Made by a program: the position numbers and the translations under genes. The notes under the pieces are model-generated. The model worked only from the letters and a program-made list of their open reading frames with translations. It did not search any database and was not told the DNA's origin. Of a stretch of 35,341 nucleotides of DNA, positions 7,901-15,873 are shown piece by piece. Numbering within the stretch: position 1 is the first letter of the stretch; each line of letters starts with the position of its first letter. Source of the stretch: Verrucomicrobiota bacterium (GTDB lineage Bacteria > Verrucomicrobiota > Verrucomicrobiia > Limisphaerales > Fontisphaeraceae); the NCBI GenBank assembly GCA_037139415.1, contig JBAXGN010000070.1:1-35341 (forward strand). The letters are read 5' to 3'.

Positions 7901-10363
7901 CCAGAATCCGATGGGGCTGTTAAGGAGATCTGGTCCGGGGATTTTAACATACTGACTGTCCAAATACCCGTAATTCGTGTTGAGGCTCCGGACCAAAATG
8001 GAATCCGCCTTGCCACCATTATACGAGGGGATGGAATCCACATTCAAATCCGTGACGTCCATGGCCGTGACGGTATCCCGAATAAGGACGTAGCTCATGA
8101 GATTGGCATCCCAAGGCCAGGGCGAGCCCAAACGCGCGTAAGCACCTTGCATGAGAATGCGCCGCTGGCCCGGGTTGACCGGCGCTTTACTGGCGGCCTT
8201 ATTTTGGGTAATGGCCGGTGCCGGAGATGGAGAATAGAGCAATGATAGCAGCCCACGGCCATACTCATAATGGGTGGAAGGGATGATCCATGACGGTTCA
8301 AGACTGCCCATCACGTCGGTGTATTTATCCCCAAGGTTTTGGGCGAGATGGAAAAAGCGCCCGAGATTGGTCATGCCGGGAACGCCATTGAGCGAGAGCG
8401 CGGCCTCCGGCAAAAACGCGGTGACTTGATCCACCGGGTAGCCACCCTCGACAATAGAATATTCTTCCTTGCCGGTGTAGAGGCCGAAGGAATGTCCCAT
8501 TTCGTGAAGCACCGCCAGCGGCTTGGTCTCATCCACCAGCATGGAGGCGCGCGACGTCATGACGTTGACGCCATCCCCTTCGCCCAAGGTTCCCTTGGCG
8601 ACCACGCCAACGATCCGGTCATACCGTTGCGCAGCGGGCAGGAACGCGTTGATTTCCAGCATGTACTGCAACAGCCATTCATTCACCGTATAACACAAGG
8701 AGGCGGTCATCCAGGAATCAAAGAACCCGCTCTCCGCGCTGCTGTAAGTCAGCAAGGTATCCAGTTCCACCACCAGTTCGTCACTCCGGATTGGCAGCAT
8801 GGCGGGCGCCACCTTACGCAAGGTGGCGGCGACGGCCGTCCCCGTGGGAATGCCGGTGGGATAGCCTGCCACTTCGATCTTCACGGGGGTGACCAACACT
8901 CGGAGCGGGCGCACCGGGGCATTCCAAAAATTCAAGGTCTGGGAATAAATGGTTGCCTGGTAGCCGTTGGTGCCAAAAGCTGGGGAATTGCTGGTATTCA
9001 TGATGACCTGCAAGGCGGCGGTCATTTTGGTCTGGGCGGGCAAGATCAGGTTGAACGTAGTTGCGCCCGCGCGCACCTGCTGGTTGGCTTCGCCGCCTTT
9101 GGCGGCACAATCACGCCAGTCGCGGTAAATGTCGGGCGATTTCACGGGATCAATGCGGACGCCATCCAGCAGCGCATAGACCTGGACGCCACTGACTTGT
9201 TTCCAGTTGGAGGCAATCTCCACACTGACGAGGGTTTCCCGCCCCTGACGCAGCAGGGATCCGGAAACATTCTGGGCGATGCGGGTGCCCATGTTATAGA
9301 GTATCGGGGGCAGATTCGTGCCGGTTGAAAATTTGCGATTGGCAAGGTCCGCGCCGGTAAAGGACGCCTTGGAAATCGCGAAAAAGTTGGTGTTCACACT
9401 GGCGCCGCGCCCGCTGGCAAACCCCCAGTTATTCGGACCGGTCGTGTCACCATAATAATTTTTCCCCAGCGCCACCTTGGTGGTGATGGGATCGGTGCCG
9501 GTATAGGTCAAGGCTTCCACCCCCACGAAGCTGTTGTTCTCAATCACGGCCTGGTTCAAATAGGTGCCCCAGCCTTTATCGGTAAAAATCAACCCGCCGG
9601 CAAACATGTTGCCGCGCAGCGTCACCGGACGCCCGCCGTAGAAGCAAACACCAGGCGCCATGCCGAACTCACACTGCTCGAAAATGATCGGGGTGGCATT
9701 GGTGCCATTAACGTAGAAGCCCGCTCCACTCCGGGTGGTCGGAAACTTGCAGTTGAGGAAATTGGCCATCAAGCCGGCTCCCAGGTTGAATACGGACTCA
9801 AATTGGGAGTCTGCCACCGCCAGCGTTCCGGAGGCTGGCGGATTAAAACCCAGCACGCGGCAATTGCCGATGGAGTAGTTGCCGTTGCCATTGAACGAAC
9901 AATATTGAACCGAGCTGCAATCCTGCAGGAGCAACGACAGGCCGTTGGTGATATTCACCCCAACGACCAGAGGATTGGTAATCCCGCTGAAGGTCTCATT
10001 GAACAGCAGCGTTCCACTGATGTTGGATTCGGTCACCCCAGGCGAGATACTGGTTACCAGATTCGTATAAACCAAGGCCGGGCTCCGGGAGGTGTCGTTG
10101 AAACTTTCCTCGATCCGGATGTCGGTATAACCGGAAGGCAGCTTATCCACCCTCAGGGTGCCGTGAATGGCGGTTCCCTGGGCCAGCACGGTGCGCGTTT
10201 GCCCGTTCACCCGTACCAACTTAAGCCCGGTGGAATACGCGCCAGAGGCGGAGGCACTGTAGGTGAGGTGAACCAGGCCGGGGCCCGTGAACGGAGCGGA
10301 CAATTCCGCCGCGCCGGCAAAGAGCGACACGGACAATAATGACAATAACGTCTGCTTAAGCAT
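4967..10363 (-). CDS. Giant secreted multidomain protein (beta-helix, HExxH protease-like, Ig-like repeats)
   Basis: A 1798-aa protein with a signal peptide (MLKQTLLSLLSVSLFAGAAE). Residues about 100-310 contain short repeated Asn/Gly-rich strands (NCKF, EQCEF, GNMF, ENNSF) like a right-handed parallel beta-helix. Around residue 620 is LHEMGHSFGLYTG: H620, E621 and H624 form HExxH and G627 fits a metzincin, but T630 stands where the third zinc ligand (His or Asp) is expected. A CARDB-like domain lies about 1050-1150. Two Ig-like domains follow at about 1230-1410 (NYQWFKDGV, SYRWARNGT, each with AGTY), then another Ig-like domain to about 1500. An InlB-type B-repeat-like segment (about 1515-1575, ending TLTANFV) precedes a terminal domain starting GDYVGLF. 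The last three parts are shared with the 1401-aa neighbour. AAGG sits almost touching the ATG. It is likely a surface-attached or secreted adhesin or protease. Confidence 0.8.
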   Translation of the reverse strand: MLKQTLLSLLSVSLFAGAAELSAPFTGPGLVHLTYSASASGAYSTGLKLVRVNGQTRTVLAQGTAIHGTLRVDKLPSGYTDIRIEESFNDTSRSPALVYTNLVTSISPGVTESNISGTLLFNETFSGITNPLVVGVNITNGLSLLLQDCSSVQYCSFNGNGNYSIGNCRVLGFNPPASGTLAVADSQFESVFNLGAGLMANFLNCKFPTTRSGAGFYVNGTNATPIIFEQCEFGMAPGVCFYGGRPVTLRGNMFAGGLIFTDKGWGTYLNQAVIENNSFVGVEALTYTGTDPITTKVALGKNYYGDTTGPNNWGFASGRGASVNTNFFAISKASFTGADLANRKFSTGTNLPPILYNMGTRIAQNVSGSLLRQGRETLVSVEIASNWKQVSGVQVYALLDGVRIDPVKSPDIYRDWRDCAAKGGEANQQVRAGATTFNLILPAQTKMTAALQVIMNTSNSPAFGTNGYQATIYSQTLNFWNAPVRPLRVLVTPVKIEVAGYPTGIPTGTAVAATLRKVAPAMLPIRSDELVVELDTLLTYSSAESGFFDSWMTASLCYTVNEWLLQYMLEINAFLPAAQRYDRIVGVVAKGTLGEGDGVNVMTSRASMLVDETKPLAVLHEMGHSFGLYTGKEEYSIVEGGYPVDQVTAFLPEAALSLNGVPGMTNLGRFFHLAQNLGDKYTDVMGSLEPSWIIPSTHYEYGRGLLSLLYSPSPAPAITQNKAASKAPVNPGQRRILMQGAYARLGSPWPWDANLMSYVLIRDTVTAMDVTDLNVDSIPSYNGGKADSILVRSLNTNYGYLDSQYVKIPGPDLLNSPIGFWIQTFDITNTAAGLSVEGAADPEHVSGDPYLMLDFSKTPSVIVTSPRNGDALGDTFNFTATTSGAPVSHLLFYSTDGSAWTRFGRLIKGNQRLLSAGPLPITNRVFLKVCSSDGFHTVINVISNLSVVNRSPQVAINQPRSGQTSGPVCDLYAVAADIEDGELTNLVWTSSLDGTLGTGPALPGIKLSAGLHTIACTATDRAGASNTARLQLTVAGNAAATDPRLETNSLVVVSGSPGTLPFLSLGHNNQLRFTVLNGGNPAAGTLQIFIQPPGGSEYLLQTNDLYVEDTVQITARLTPEVAGGYTVRALLTNVVPADANLANNEIRWTLSTQPVGVTVQIEPAAAVQAGAQWRVESDAWNASAATLSDTNFPGYTRLINFKPIPGWITPLSYYVDNVISDNTVFKAKYRPYLGKMPYVFTTTPFREIGSGAALYLSFYADGTPKPNYQWFKDGVALVGSNTTSVYFKNIQPSQAGTYTLVASNVVGLSTSIPIKVVVTNSASANTAPVISAQPVSQFVLPGGSAAFSVTASGLAPFSYRWARNGTVVVGASNATCVISNATTAQAGTYQVIITNTLGSVTSAPAMLIVDGAKPTVVISAPLANARVSNATVTVSGKAADTGGPLAAVCYRLNQGNWLSASQTTNWQAAVSGLTPGTNVIQTYGRDLAGNCSSTNTVKVCYVVTNLLQVINRGTGLGKTAPFTNNLLELGKTYTLTATPLAGSLFSNWVCNGVALTNKPVVQLTLRSNTTLTANFVTNAFLSRKGDYVGLFMPGDDFSQADWTNSGVIKLTMTDKGTFTGQLTHQGKTWPLTGVLDLNGATNLVVLRGKDPALQVSLSLDLGSQGEFVGTVAQGTNWLAGLWADMIVKQSVKTNYSLTVQTGPGGTNGGRLTLLVQSTGTVTVNGTLSDKNTLAGSFPLTRQREIIPYQTLYTGKGMWLGYISLQGTNGGAAHWQKLSNSLDKVNPQGFSVNTRLLLP

Positions 10364-10429
10364 ACCTTTAGAATTTATTATTTTATCACAGGCAGCAATC
10401 CAAAAAGTTGGAAACCATAAACCACCTCA

Positions 10430-10465
10430 AAAACACCCCCGCCGGAGGCGAAGCTCGCGGCGGGG
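10430..10465 (-). terminator. Rho-independent terminator of the 1401-aa gene
   Basis: On the minus strand, CCCCGCCG (10465-10458) pairs with CGGCGGGG (10444-10437). An inner GAG/CTC pairing extends the stem, and GTGTTTTTG follows. It lies 30-65 bp past the stop of the 1401-aa gene and upstream of the 1798-aa gene, so the two giant genes are probably transcribed separately. Confidence 0.75.
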
Positions 10466-10495
10466 ATGACGTGAATCGGTTGTGGCAGGCGGTCG

Positions 10496-13400
10496 TTACT
10501 GCCCGATATTCACACTGCCACTGTTGGTCGCACCCAGCCACCAGCCCATGTTCATGCTGCCTTGGGGCACAGTATTGGTCCCGTACCACTGCAACACCAC
10601 GCCTTTGAAGGGGACGACTTTATTCTTGTCCTGAGGGTTGGAAAAGGTACCCGCAAAGGTGCCTTTGGTCGCATCAAATGTCACCGAATAACTCTTCACG
10701 GTGTTGTTGGTTCCAAACGGCACACCGACATTCTTCACCAGGCGTAACTGCCCCGTCAGATCGTTGGTCAGCCCGCCACGACTCACAACGATGCCGCCAA
10801 TATTCGTGCTCCAGAACGTCGCATTCGCCCCAGGCGCCGGTGCCGTGAACCGACTCATCCACAGCATCGGATTCACCGAGAATCCACCCTTATACAGTTT
10901 ATCCGTTGGTACCGCCGGCTTCTGCCAGTGCAATTCACCCTGGCCGTCGTAGTCACAATGCGCGTAACCCAACAGCATCCCCTTATTCCCATACAAGTTT
11001 TGGTAAATGATAAAGTCGCCGTTGGTGGTCAACCAGCGGGATTGCGTGATTGCAGTGCCATCGGCCATGGAGCCCGACACCGTGACCGCACCCTGTGGCG
11101 AAACCGTTAAAGTGAGCGCACCAGCTACCCAAGCGTTATCCGGTCCGCCTTCGATCCCCACCGTATAGTTGCCTTTGAAAGCCGTATCCTTGGTGATCAT
11201 CTTCCTGGAGGCCCACAGCTCGGCATTCCACGCGCCCGCCTGACTGACCGTGCCAATGATCTGCGCGGCCCCCGGCATCAACTGAAAGGTCACGATCAGC
11301 GCCGGATCTTTGCCGCGCGCCACGCTGATGGTATTTGACCCCCGCGCATCCAGTTCCCCCGTGAAGGGATAATTCACGCTCTTATATGTCAACTGGCCGC
11401 TGAAGGTACCGTTGGTGGTCAACGTCAAGGTCATCATGCCGGCATTGGTCCAGTCCGTCGGCTTGATCCACACGTCATTGGTATCGCTGTATGAGGGCGG
11501 CTGGAACAGGCCCGCATAATCACCACCTTCCGTCAGGAACGGATTGGGCACAAAGTTGGCGGTGACGCTCAGGTTGGATTGCATGGTGAGCGCCAGGATA
11601 TTGTAATCGTGCTTGAACGGCACAACGCCATTGGACGCCCCCACTTGCACCTCCCAACTGGAGAGGATGTTACCCGCCACCGGCTTGGCCGTTAAGGTCA
11701 CGGTTTTGCCCAATTCCCGAACCAGACCGGTTACAAACGGCTTGTTACTCTCGATAATCGCCCCGTTTCCGGTGGTGCCACCCACCAACACATCGGTCGC
11801 CACTTTGAAGAAGGAGACTTTTTGGATGGCGGAACAGTTCCCCGCATCATCCATCGCATAAACCTGGAAGATATTCGTGCCGCCGAGGGGAGTAATCGTT
11901 TGCGACCAGGGTCCGTTCATAGACTGGGCGGCTACCCAAGCATTTGAATTCAACTGGGACCACACCGTCACATTGGCCCGGTCATCACTCACCTTGCCGC
12001 CGAGGGTCAACTGGCTGGTGAACACGCGCGCCGCCGGTGCTGTAATGGTGATGGTGGGTTTAACGCCATCCACAACCAGCAAGGCCGGGGAACTGGTGGC
12101 GCTGCCATAGATATTGGTGACAATCACCAGGTAGGTACCGGCGTTCGCGGTCGTGGCGCTGGCGATGGAATACGTCGAGTTTGAAGCTCCCACGATGGTG
12201 GCCCCGTTCTTCGCCCACCGATAACTCATCGGCGTTGCGCCAGCGGCGCCAACTTGAAGTTGCACCGGTTGTCCCGGTCGCACTGCCAATCCGGACGGAT
12301 CTCGCGTGATCACGGGTTTCGAGGTAGTTATCAATATCACCTGTTGATTATACTCATGCGAAGTGCTGGCCGCGTATTGATTCGTGCCGCCATACTGCAC
12401 CGTGATTGCGTGTTCCCCCAAGGCCAAGGCCGAGGTGGTCAAGGTTGCCTGTCCCTTGCTATCCAGAGTAGCTGAGCCCAAGCTGTTCTTGCCATCCAGG
12501 AAAGTTACTGTTCCAGCGGGCACGCCAAAATCGCCCGCAACCACGGCGGTAAAGGTGACCGTTTGTCCGGGTGCGTCGGGATTGCGATCCGATGACACCA
12601 AGGCCGAACTGGCACTCACGGCCGGCACCAGCATGAAGTTAATATTGCTCACCGTCGTGCCCGCCGCGACCGGCACGGTAACGGCATCGGAGGAATTGGT
12701 GCCCGCCGGATACCACGTCGGTAAATAGTTGGGATTCGAGGAAATATAACGGAATTTATAATTGCCGGGTTGCAGGTAGGAGGCGAGATAATCCCCCCCG
12801 TGACTCCAAATAGAGTTGGTCCGTATTGGCGCGCTGCTGCCATTGTAGTACACTTCCAGATCTCCGCTACCCTGGTCATACGGCATTCCAGAAAGAGCGG
12901 GTATGCCCACGATAATGTTGCCCGCCACCTGGCCGCGCGACGCGGCATTAACCACCGTCAATTGCAACCCGCGCACAGCGCCATTCGCATTATTTTTGGC
13001 GTAGTAGTAATATGTGCCAGGCTGCTGACCCGCAGGCACCGGCTGCCGCCAGGACATCGAAGACCAATCCGTAGAATGGGCCACATCAGTCGTATCATAC
13101 GGGCCAGTGCCTTCCATCCCGTACTCATTGATCGTGCCGCCCACCGCGTGCCAGGTAAATACATTCGTCATGGTCCCTGAGTTATCCACCAAACCAGGGG
13201 AAGAGTAGGCAGCGTCAATGACCGGAGACGTGGGCAGCGTCACGGTGACCGGGAAATTCTTGGTAAACCCATCGGGAGTGGTGAACGTCAGATTCGCCGA
13301 ACCGCTGCCCACCGCGTCAAAGGTGTAGAACCCCATATTATCCGTGCCTACCATCACCACGTTGGGATCGGACGAGACGACCTTGTACGCCGGCTTGCCG

Positions 13401-14701
13401 CCGGGACCCGCCGCCACCATGCCAAAAAGCCGGCCATCCTGCTGCACCAGATCCGCGTACAGATAAAACCGTCCCTGCTTATTGGTGCTGAAGCTTGACA
13501 CCGGTACACCGTATGAGGAGAAGGCAAAATTGGTGATCGAAACCACCGTCAATTTGAAGGGTGCCCAGCGGGCATACGAACGACCTTCCAGACTCTGCGC
13601 AACACAATCATAGGTTCCGTTCGCCAAGGTGGTCGTGTTCAAATTCAACAGACACGCGCCGCTCTGCGTCAGGGGTTTCGAGCCAGCCGTATCAATCCCT
13701 GGCGGGGTATGCATCATCAGCGACACGCCGCCGGAACTGGTGAACCCATTCAGGAACCCCACTTGGAAAATCGCTGGCACCGTCTGGCCGCGAATCGCTG
13801 TAATCTCCGGACTCTTCGCCGCCACCGTAAAGTTGGACGAGGTCACAAAAAAACCGGAATCCCCGTCCGCCTCCACACCATTAGCCACCACCTTGATCTG
13901 GCCGCTCCGATTGGGTTCCAACACCTGGCACACAATTTGGGAATTGGCCCAGCTCACCACCTTCAACTGCCCTACGGTAGGTCCGCCCGTGTAATCTGCC
14001 GGGCTGACACTCAGGAAGACCTGGCCTGTGGCACCGAAATTCGTGCCAAAGATGGTGATGTTGGTTTGGTACTTGCCCAGCAATGGCGATGATCCTTCTA
14101 CCTTGGCCAACCCGCCCACGGTGCCGCTGGCAGTGGTAAGGCTCACATTATCCGCCAGAATTTCTCCGTTGTCTTCCTTGACCAACAAGAGACGCACCAC
14201 TTTGGTTGCCTGCGCGGGCAGCGCTACCGAGGCGGTCACGGTGGTCCAGGTTCCACTTGGCAGGTTATCCGCATTGGGATTCAAGATTTTGACCCGGGTG
14301 GTCTGGGTTGTATTGGTCAGATAATCCAGATATACCGCCATCGTTTTGGCGCCGGCAGGAGCGGAACCCTTTTGCAGGCTCACCGAGAAGTTCAGCGTGG
14401 TTCCGCCCACCCCGGTGAGATTCAGATTTTGGTAAATGACATACCCGTAAAAGCTGACAAACGTGGCGGGGGGATGCAGGCTGACCACATTATTGGTACC
14501 CAGGTCCACTTGAAGGGGGCTCCAGGTCCCAACGGCGTCATTGACCACCCAGCCGTCCAACCCACTGTCGAATGAGCCGTTGCGAATGGCTTCGGTGGCA
14601 CGTACTTGCGGTGCCACAAGGCCAGAAGTCGCGCAAACCGCCAACGCAGCCAAAATACTACAGAGGGGTCGGATCGCCTTGTCAAAAACTATTGTTTTCA
14701 T
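10496..14701 (-). CDS. Giant secreted Ig-rich protein, partial paralogue of the 1798-aa neighbour
   Basis: A 1401-aa protein with a long signal peptide (hydrophobic LCSILAALAVCATSGLVAP). Residues about 37-190 resemble a carbohydrate-binding jelly roll (IRNGSFDSGLDGWVV, ending ILADNVSLT, as in CBM4/9-type domains). An IPT/TIG-like domain spans about 200-290 (ITIFGTNFGATGQVFLS). A group-3 bacterial Ig-like domain lies at about 700-785 (GQTVTFTAVV, then GTVTFLDG). An Ig-like domain at about 790-880 (MSYRWAKNGATIVGASNST) is closely similar to the one in the 1798-aa protein, as are the following Ig-like unit, the InlB-like repeat (ending VTANFV) and the terminal domain starting GGDYAGLF at about 1059. 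Here the terminal domain runs about 115 residues longer. RBS AAGGAAATT lies directly before the ATG. It is probably exported and binds glycans or matrix; no catalytic motif was seen. Confidence 0.8.
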   Translation of the reverse strand: MKTIVFDKAIRPLCSILAALAVCATSGLVAPQVRATEAIRNGSFDSGLDGWVVNDAVGTWSPLQVDLGTNNVVSLHPPATFVSFYGYVIYQNLNLTGVGGTTLNFSVSLQKGSAPAGAKTMAVYLDYLTNTTQTTRVKILNPNADNLPSGTWTTVTASVALPAQATKVVRLLLVKEDNGEILADNVSLTTASGTVGGLAKVEGSSPLLGKYQTNITIFGTNFGATGQVFLSVSPADYTGGPTVGQLKVVSWANSQIVCQVLEPNRSGQIKVVANGVEADGDSGFFVTSSNFTVAAKSPEITAIRGQTVPAIFQVGFLNGFTSSGGVSLMMHTPPGIDTAGSKPLTQSGACLLNLNTTTLANGTYDCVAQSLEGRSYARWAPFKLTVVSITNFAFSSYGVPVSSFSTNKQGRFYLYADLVQQDGRLFGMVAAGPGGKPAYKVVSSDPNVVMVGTDNMGFYTFDAVGSGSANLTFTTPDGFTKNFPVTVTLPTSPVIDAAYSSPGLVDNSGTMTNVFTWHAVGGTINEYGMEGTGPYDTTDVAHSTDWSSMSWRQPVPAGQQPGTYYYYAKNNANGAVRGLQLTVVNAASRGQVAGNIIVGIPALSGMPYDQGSGDLEVYYNGSSAPIRTNSIWSHGGDYLASYLQPGNYKFRYISSNPNYLPTWYPAGTNSSDAVTVPVAAGTTVSNINFMLVPAVSASSALVSSDRNPDAPGQTVTFTAVVAGDFGVPAGTVTFLDGKNSLGSATLDSKGQATLTTSALALGEHAITVQYGGTNQYAASTSHEYNQQVILITTSKPVITRDPSGLAVRPGQPVQLQVGAAGATPMSYRWAKNGATIVGASNSTYSIASATTANAGTYLVIVTNIYGSATSSPALLVVDGVKPTITITAPAARVFTSQLTLGGKVSDDRANVTVWSQLNSNAWVAAQSMNGPWSQTITPLGGTNIFQVYAMDDAGNCSAIQKVSFFKVATDVLVGGTTGNGAIIESNKPFVTGLVRELGKTVTLTAKPVAGNILSSWEVQVGASNGVVPFKHDYNILALTMQSNLSVTANFVPNPFLTEGGDYAGLFQPPSYSDTNDVWIKPTDWTNAGMMTLTLTTNGTFSGQLTYKSVNYPFTGELDARGSNTISVARGKDPALIVTFQLMPGAAQIIGTVSQAGAWNAELWASRKMITKDTAFKGNYTVGIEGGPDNAWVAGALTLTVSPQGAVTVSGSMADGTAITQSRWLTTNGDFIIYQNLYGNKGMLLGYAHCDYDGQGELHWQKPAVPTDKLYKGGFSVNPMLWMSRFTAPAPGANATFWSTNIGGIVVSRGGLTNDLTGQLRLVKNVGVPFGTNNTVKSYSVTFDATKGTFAGTFSNPQDKNKVVPFKGVVLQWYGTNTVPQGSMNMGWWLGATNSGSVNIGQ

Positions 14702-14935
14702 AATTTCCTTATCAGTTTTTACTTAATGATTCCTGCCAGTTGCTAATTACCACGCATAAAATGAGCACAAAATAAAACATATTGCTTTGCATATATTGCG
14801 ATTTCATAGCTTCATTTTGTTATTTGCCAACAAACGAAAGACGGAATGGCATAATATCCGTTTGGCGCAAAGGGCTGCTGGTGGCACTTTATGGACACCC
14901 AGCCCACCCCACGCACACAATCAGCCCCGGCTGAC

Positions 14936-15385
14936 TTACAATGGCCGGGGTAAGGTCTGCCAGCGGATGACTTTGTTTTTGAGGAAGACGATTTCAGATC
15001 GCACATAGCTGCGCGGGGTGTAATCGGTATCCAGGTACCGTTCCATGTGGGATTTCCCGTCATGGGTTACCTCGCGGAAGGTCCAATACCGGGTTTCCTC
15101 GCCATAACCGCTGTGATACCGCCAAGTGACGGTGTGCCCCTCCGCGGACTCGGCTTCCGTCTCTTCCGAGGGTTTTCCCCAGGCAATAAAGACGGCGTCC
15201 ATGGTCATGCCCATGCGGATCTTGCCCTGATCCACCAACTCGCGCTGCTCCTGCGGCAAACCGCTATACGCCATCCAACGTTCGTGTTTGCGAGTCTCGA
15301 TGGTGCTTTTGTCGGCGCAGCCCGCCAGTACGACCAGCCAGCCGGCCAACCAGCCGATTGTTAATCCGATTCGCGTTAACTTCAT
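14936..15385 (-). CDS. Small lipoprotein with BamE/SmpA-like pattern
   Basis: A 149-aa protein with a type II signal peptide ending in the lipobox LAGC, so Cys23 is the predicted lipidated residue. After the Cys it has a charged segment, then DQGKIRMGMTMDAVFIAWG and later strands (TVTWRYHSG, YWTFREV). The pattern 'G-K-I-x-x-G-M-T-x-x-x-V' followed by 'W-G-K-P' is that of BamE/SmpA/OmlA-type small lipoprotein domains. That family resemblance is by pattern only, and a role in outer-membrane assembly should not be assumed. The start is 24 bp after the response-regulator stop on the same strand, so it may be co-transcribed with the two-component genes. Confidence 0.7.
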   Translation of the reverse strand: MKLTRIGLTIGWLAGWLVVLAGCADKSTIETRKHERWMAYSGLPQEQRELVDQGKIRMGMTMDAVFIAWGKPSEETEAESAEGHTVTWRYHSGYGEETRYWTFREVTHDGKSHMERYLDTDYTPRSYVRSEIVFLKNKVIRWQTLPRPL

Positions 15386-15408
15386 AAATCAGTATCCGTT
15401 ATCAGACA

Positions 15409-15783
15409 TCAGGCGGGCGGCTTGGGCAACAGTTTTTCGATTTTATCGAGCAACCGGGGCAGTTCAATGGGCTTGGTGTCGTAATCATCGCACCCGGCGG
15501 CGAGTGCTTTTTCACGATCCCCGGCCATGGCATACGCCGTGAGGGCGATGATGGGAATGGTTTGTGATGCCGGAAAGGTTTTGAGGATTTTGGTGGCCTC
15601 CCAGCCGTCCAAGACCGGCAGGCTCATGTCCATCAGGATTAAATCCGGGAACTCGCTTTGTGCTTTTTCCACCGCCTCATTGCCGTCCACCGCGATAATC
15701 ACCTCATACCCCTTGCGCGCAAGGCGCCGGGACAGCATGTCGCGATTCATTTCGTTGTCTTCGACTAACAGTATCTTTGCCAT
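15409..15783 (-). CDS. Stand-alone CheY-like response regulator (receiver only)
   Basis: A 124-aa single receiver domain with no output domain. The key residues are all present: the acidic pair E8 and D9 (LLVEDNE), phospho-acceptor D52 (LILMDMSLP), T82 (IIALTAY) and K104 (DTKPIEL). It belongs to the class that often relays or competes for phosphate beside hybrid kinases. It lies 90 bp downstream of the hybrid kinase on the same strand and is its likely partner. It could act through protein-protein contact or as a phosphate sink; the target is unknown. Confidence 0.9.
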   Translation of the reverse strand: MAKILLVEDNEMNRDMLSRRLARKGYEVIIAVDGNEAVEKAQSEFPDLILMDMSLPVLDGWEATKILKTFPASQTIPIIALTAYAMAGDREKALAAGCDDYDTKPIELPRLLDKIEKLLPKPPA

Positions 15784-15873
15784 AAATCTTCAAACGTTCA
15801 GTTTTTGCCGCGCTGCGGTACCGCAAACCTGTTTTCGCAGCCCGCGTAATTTCAATCCGGTTACCCTATAACG

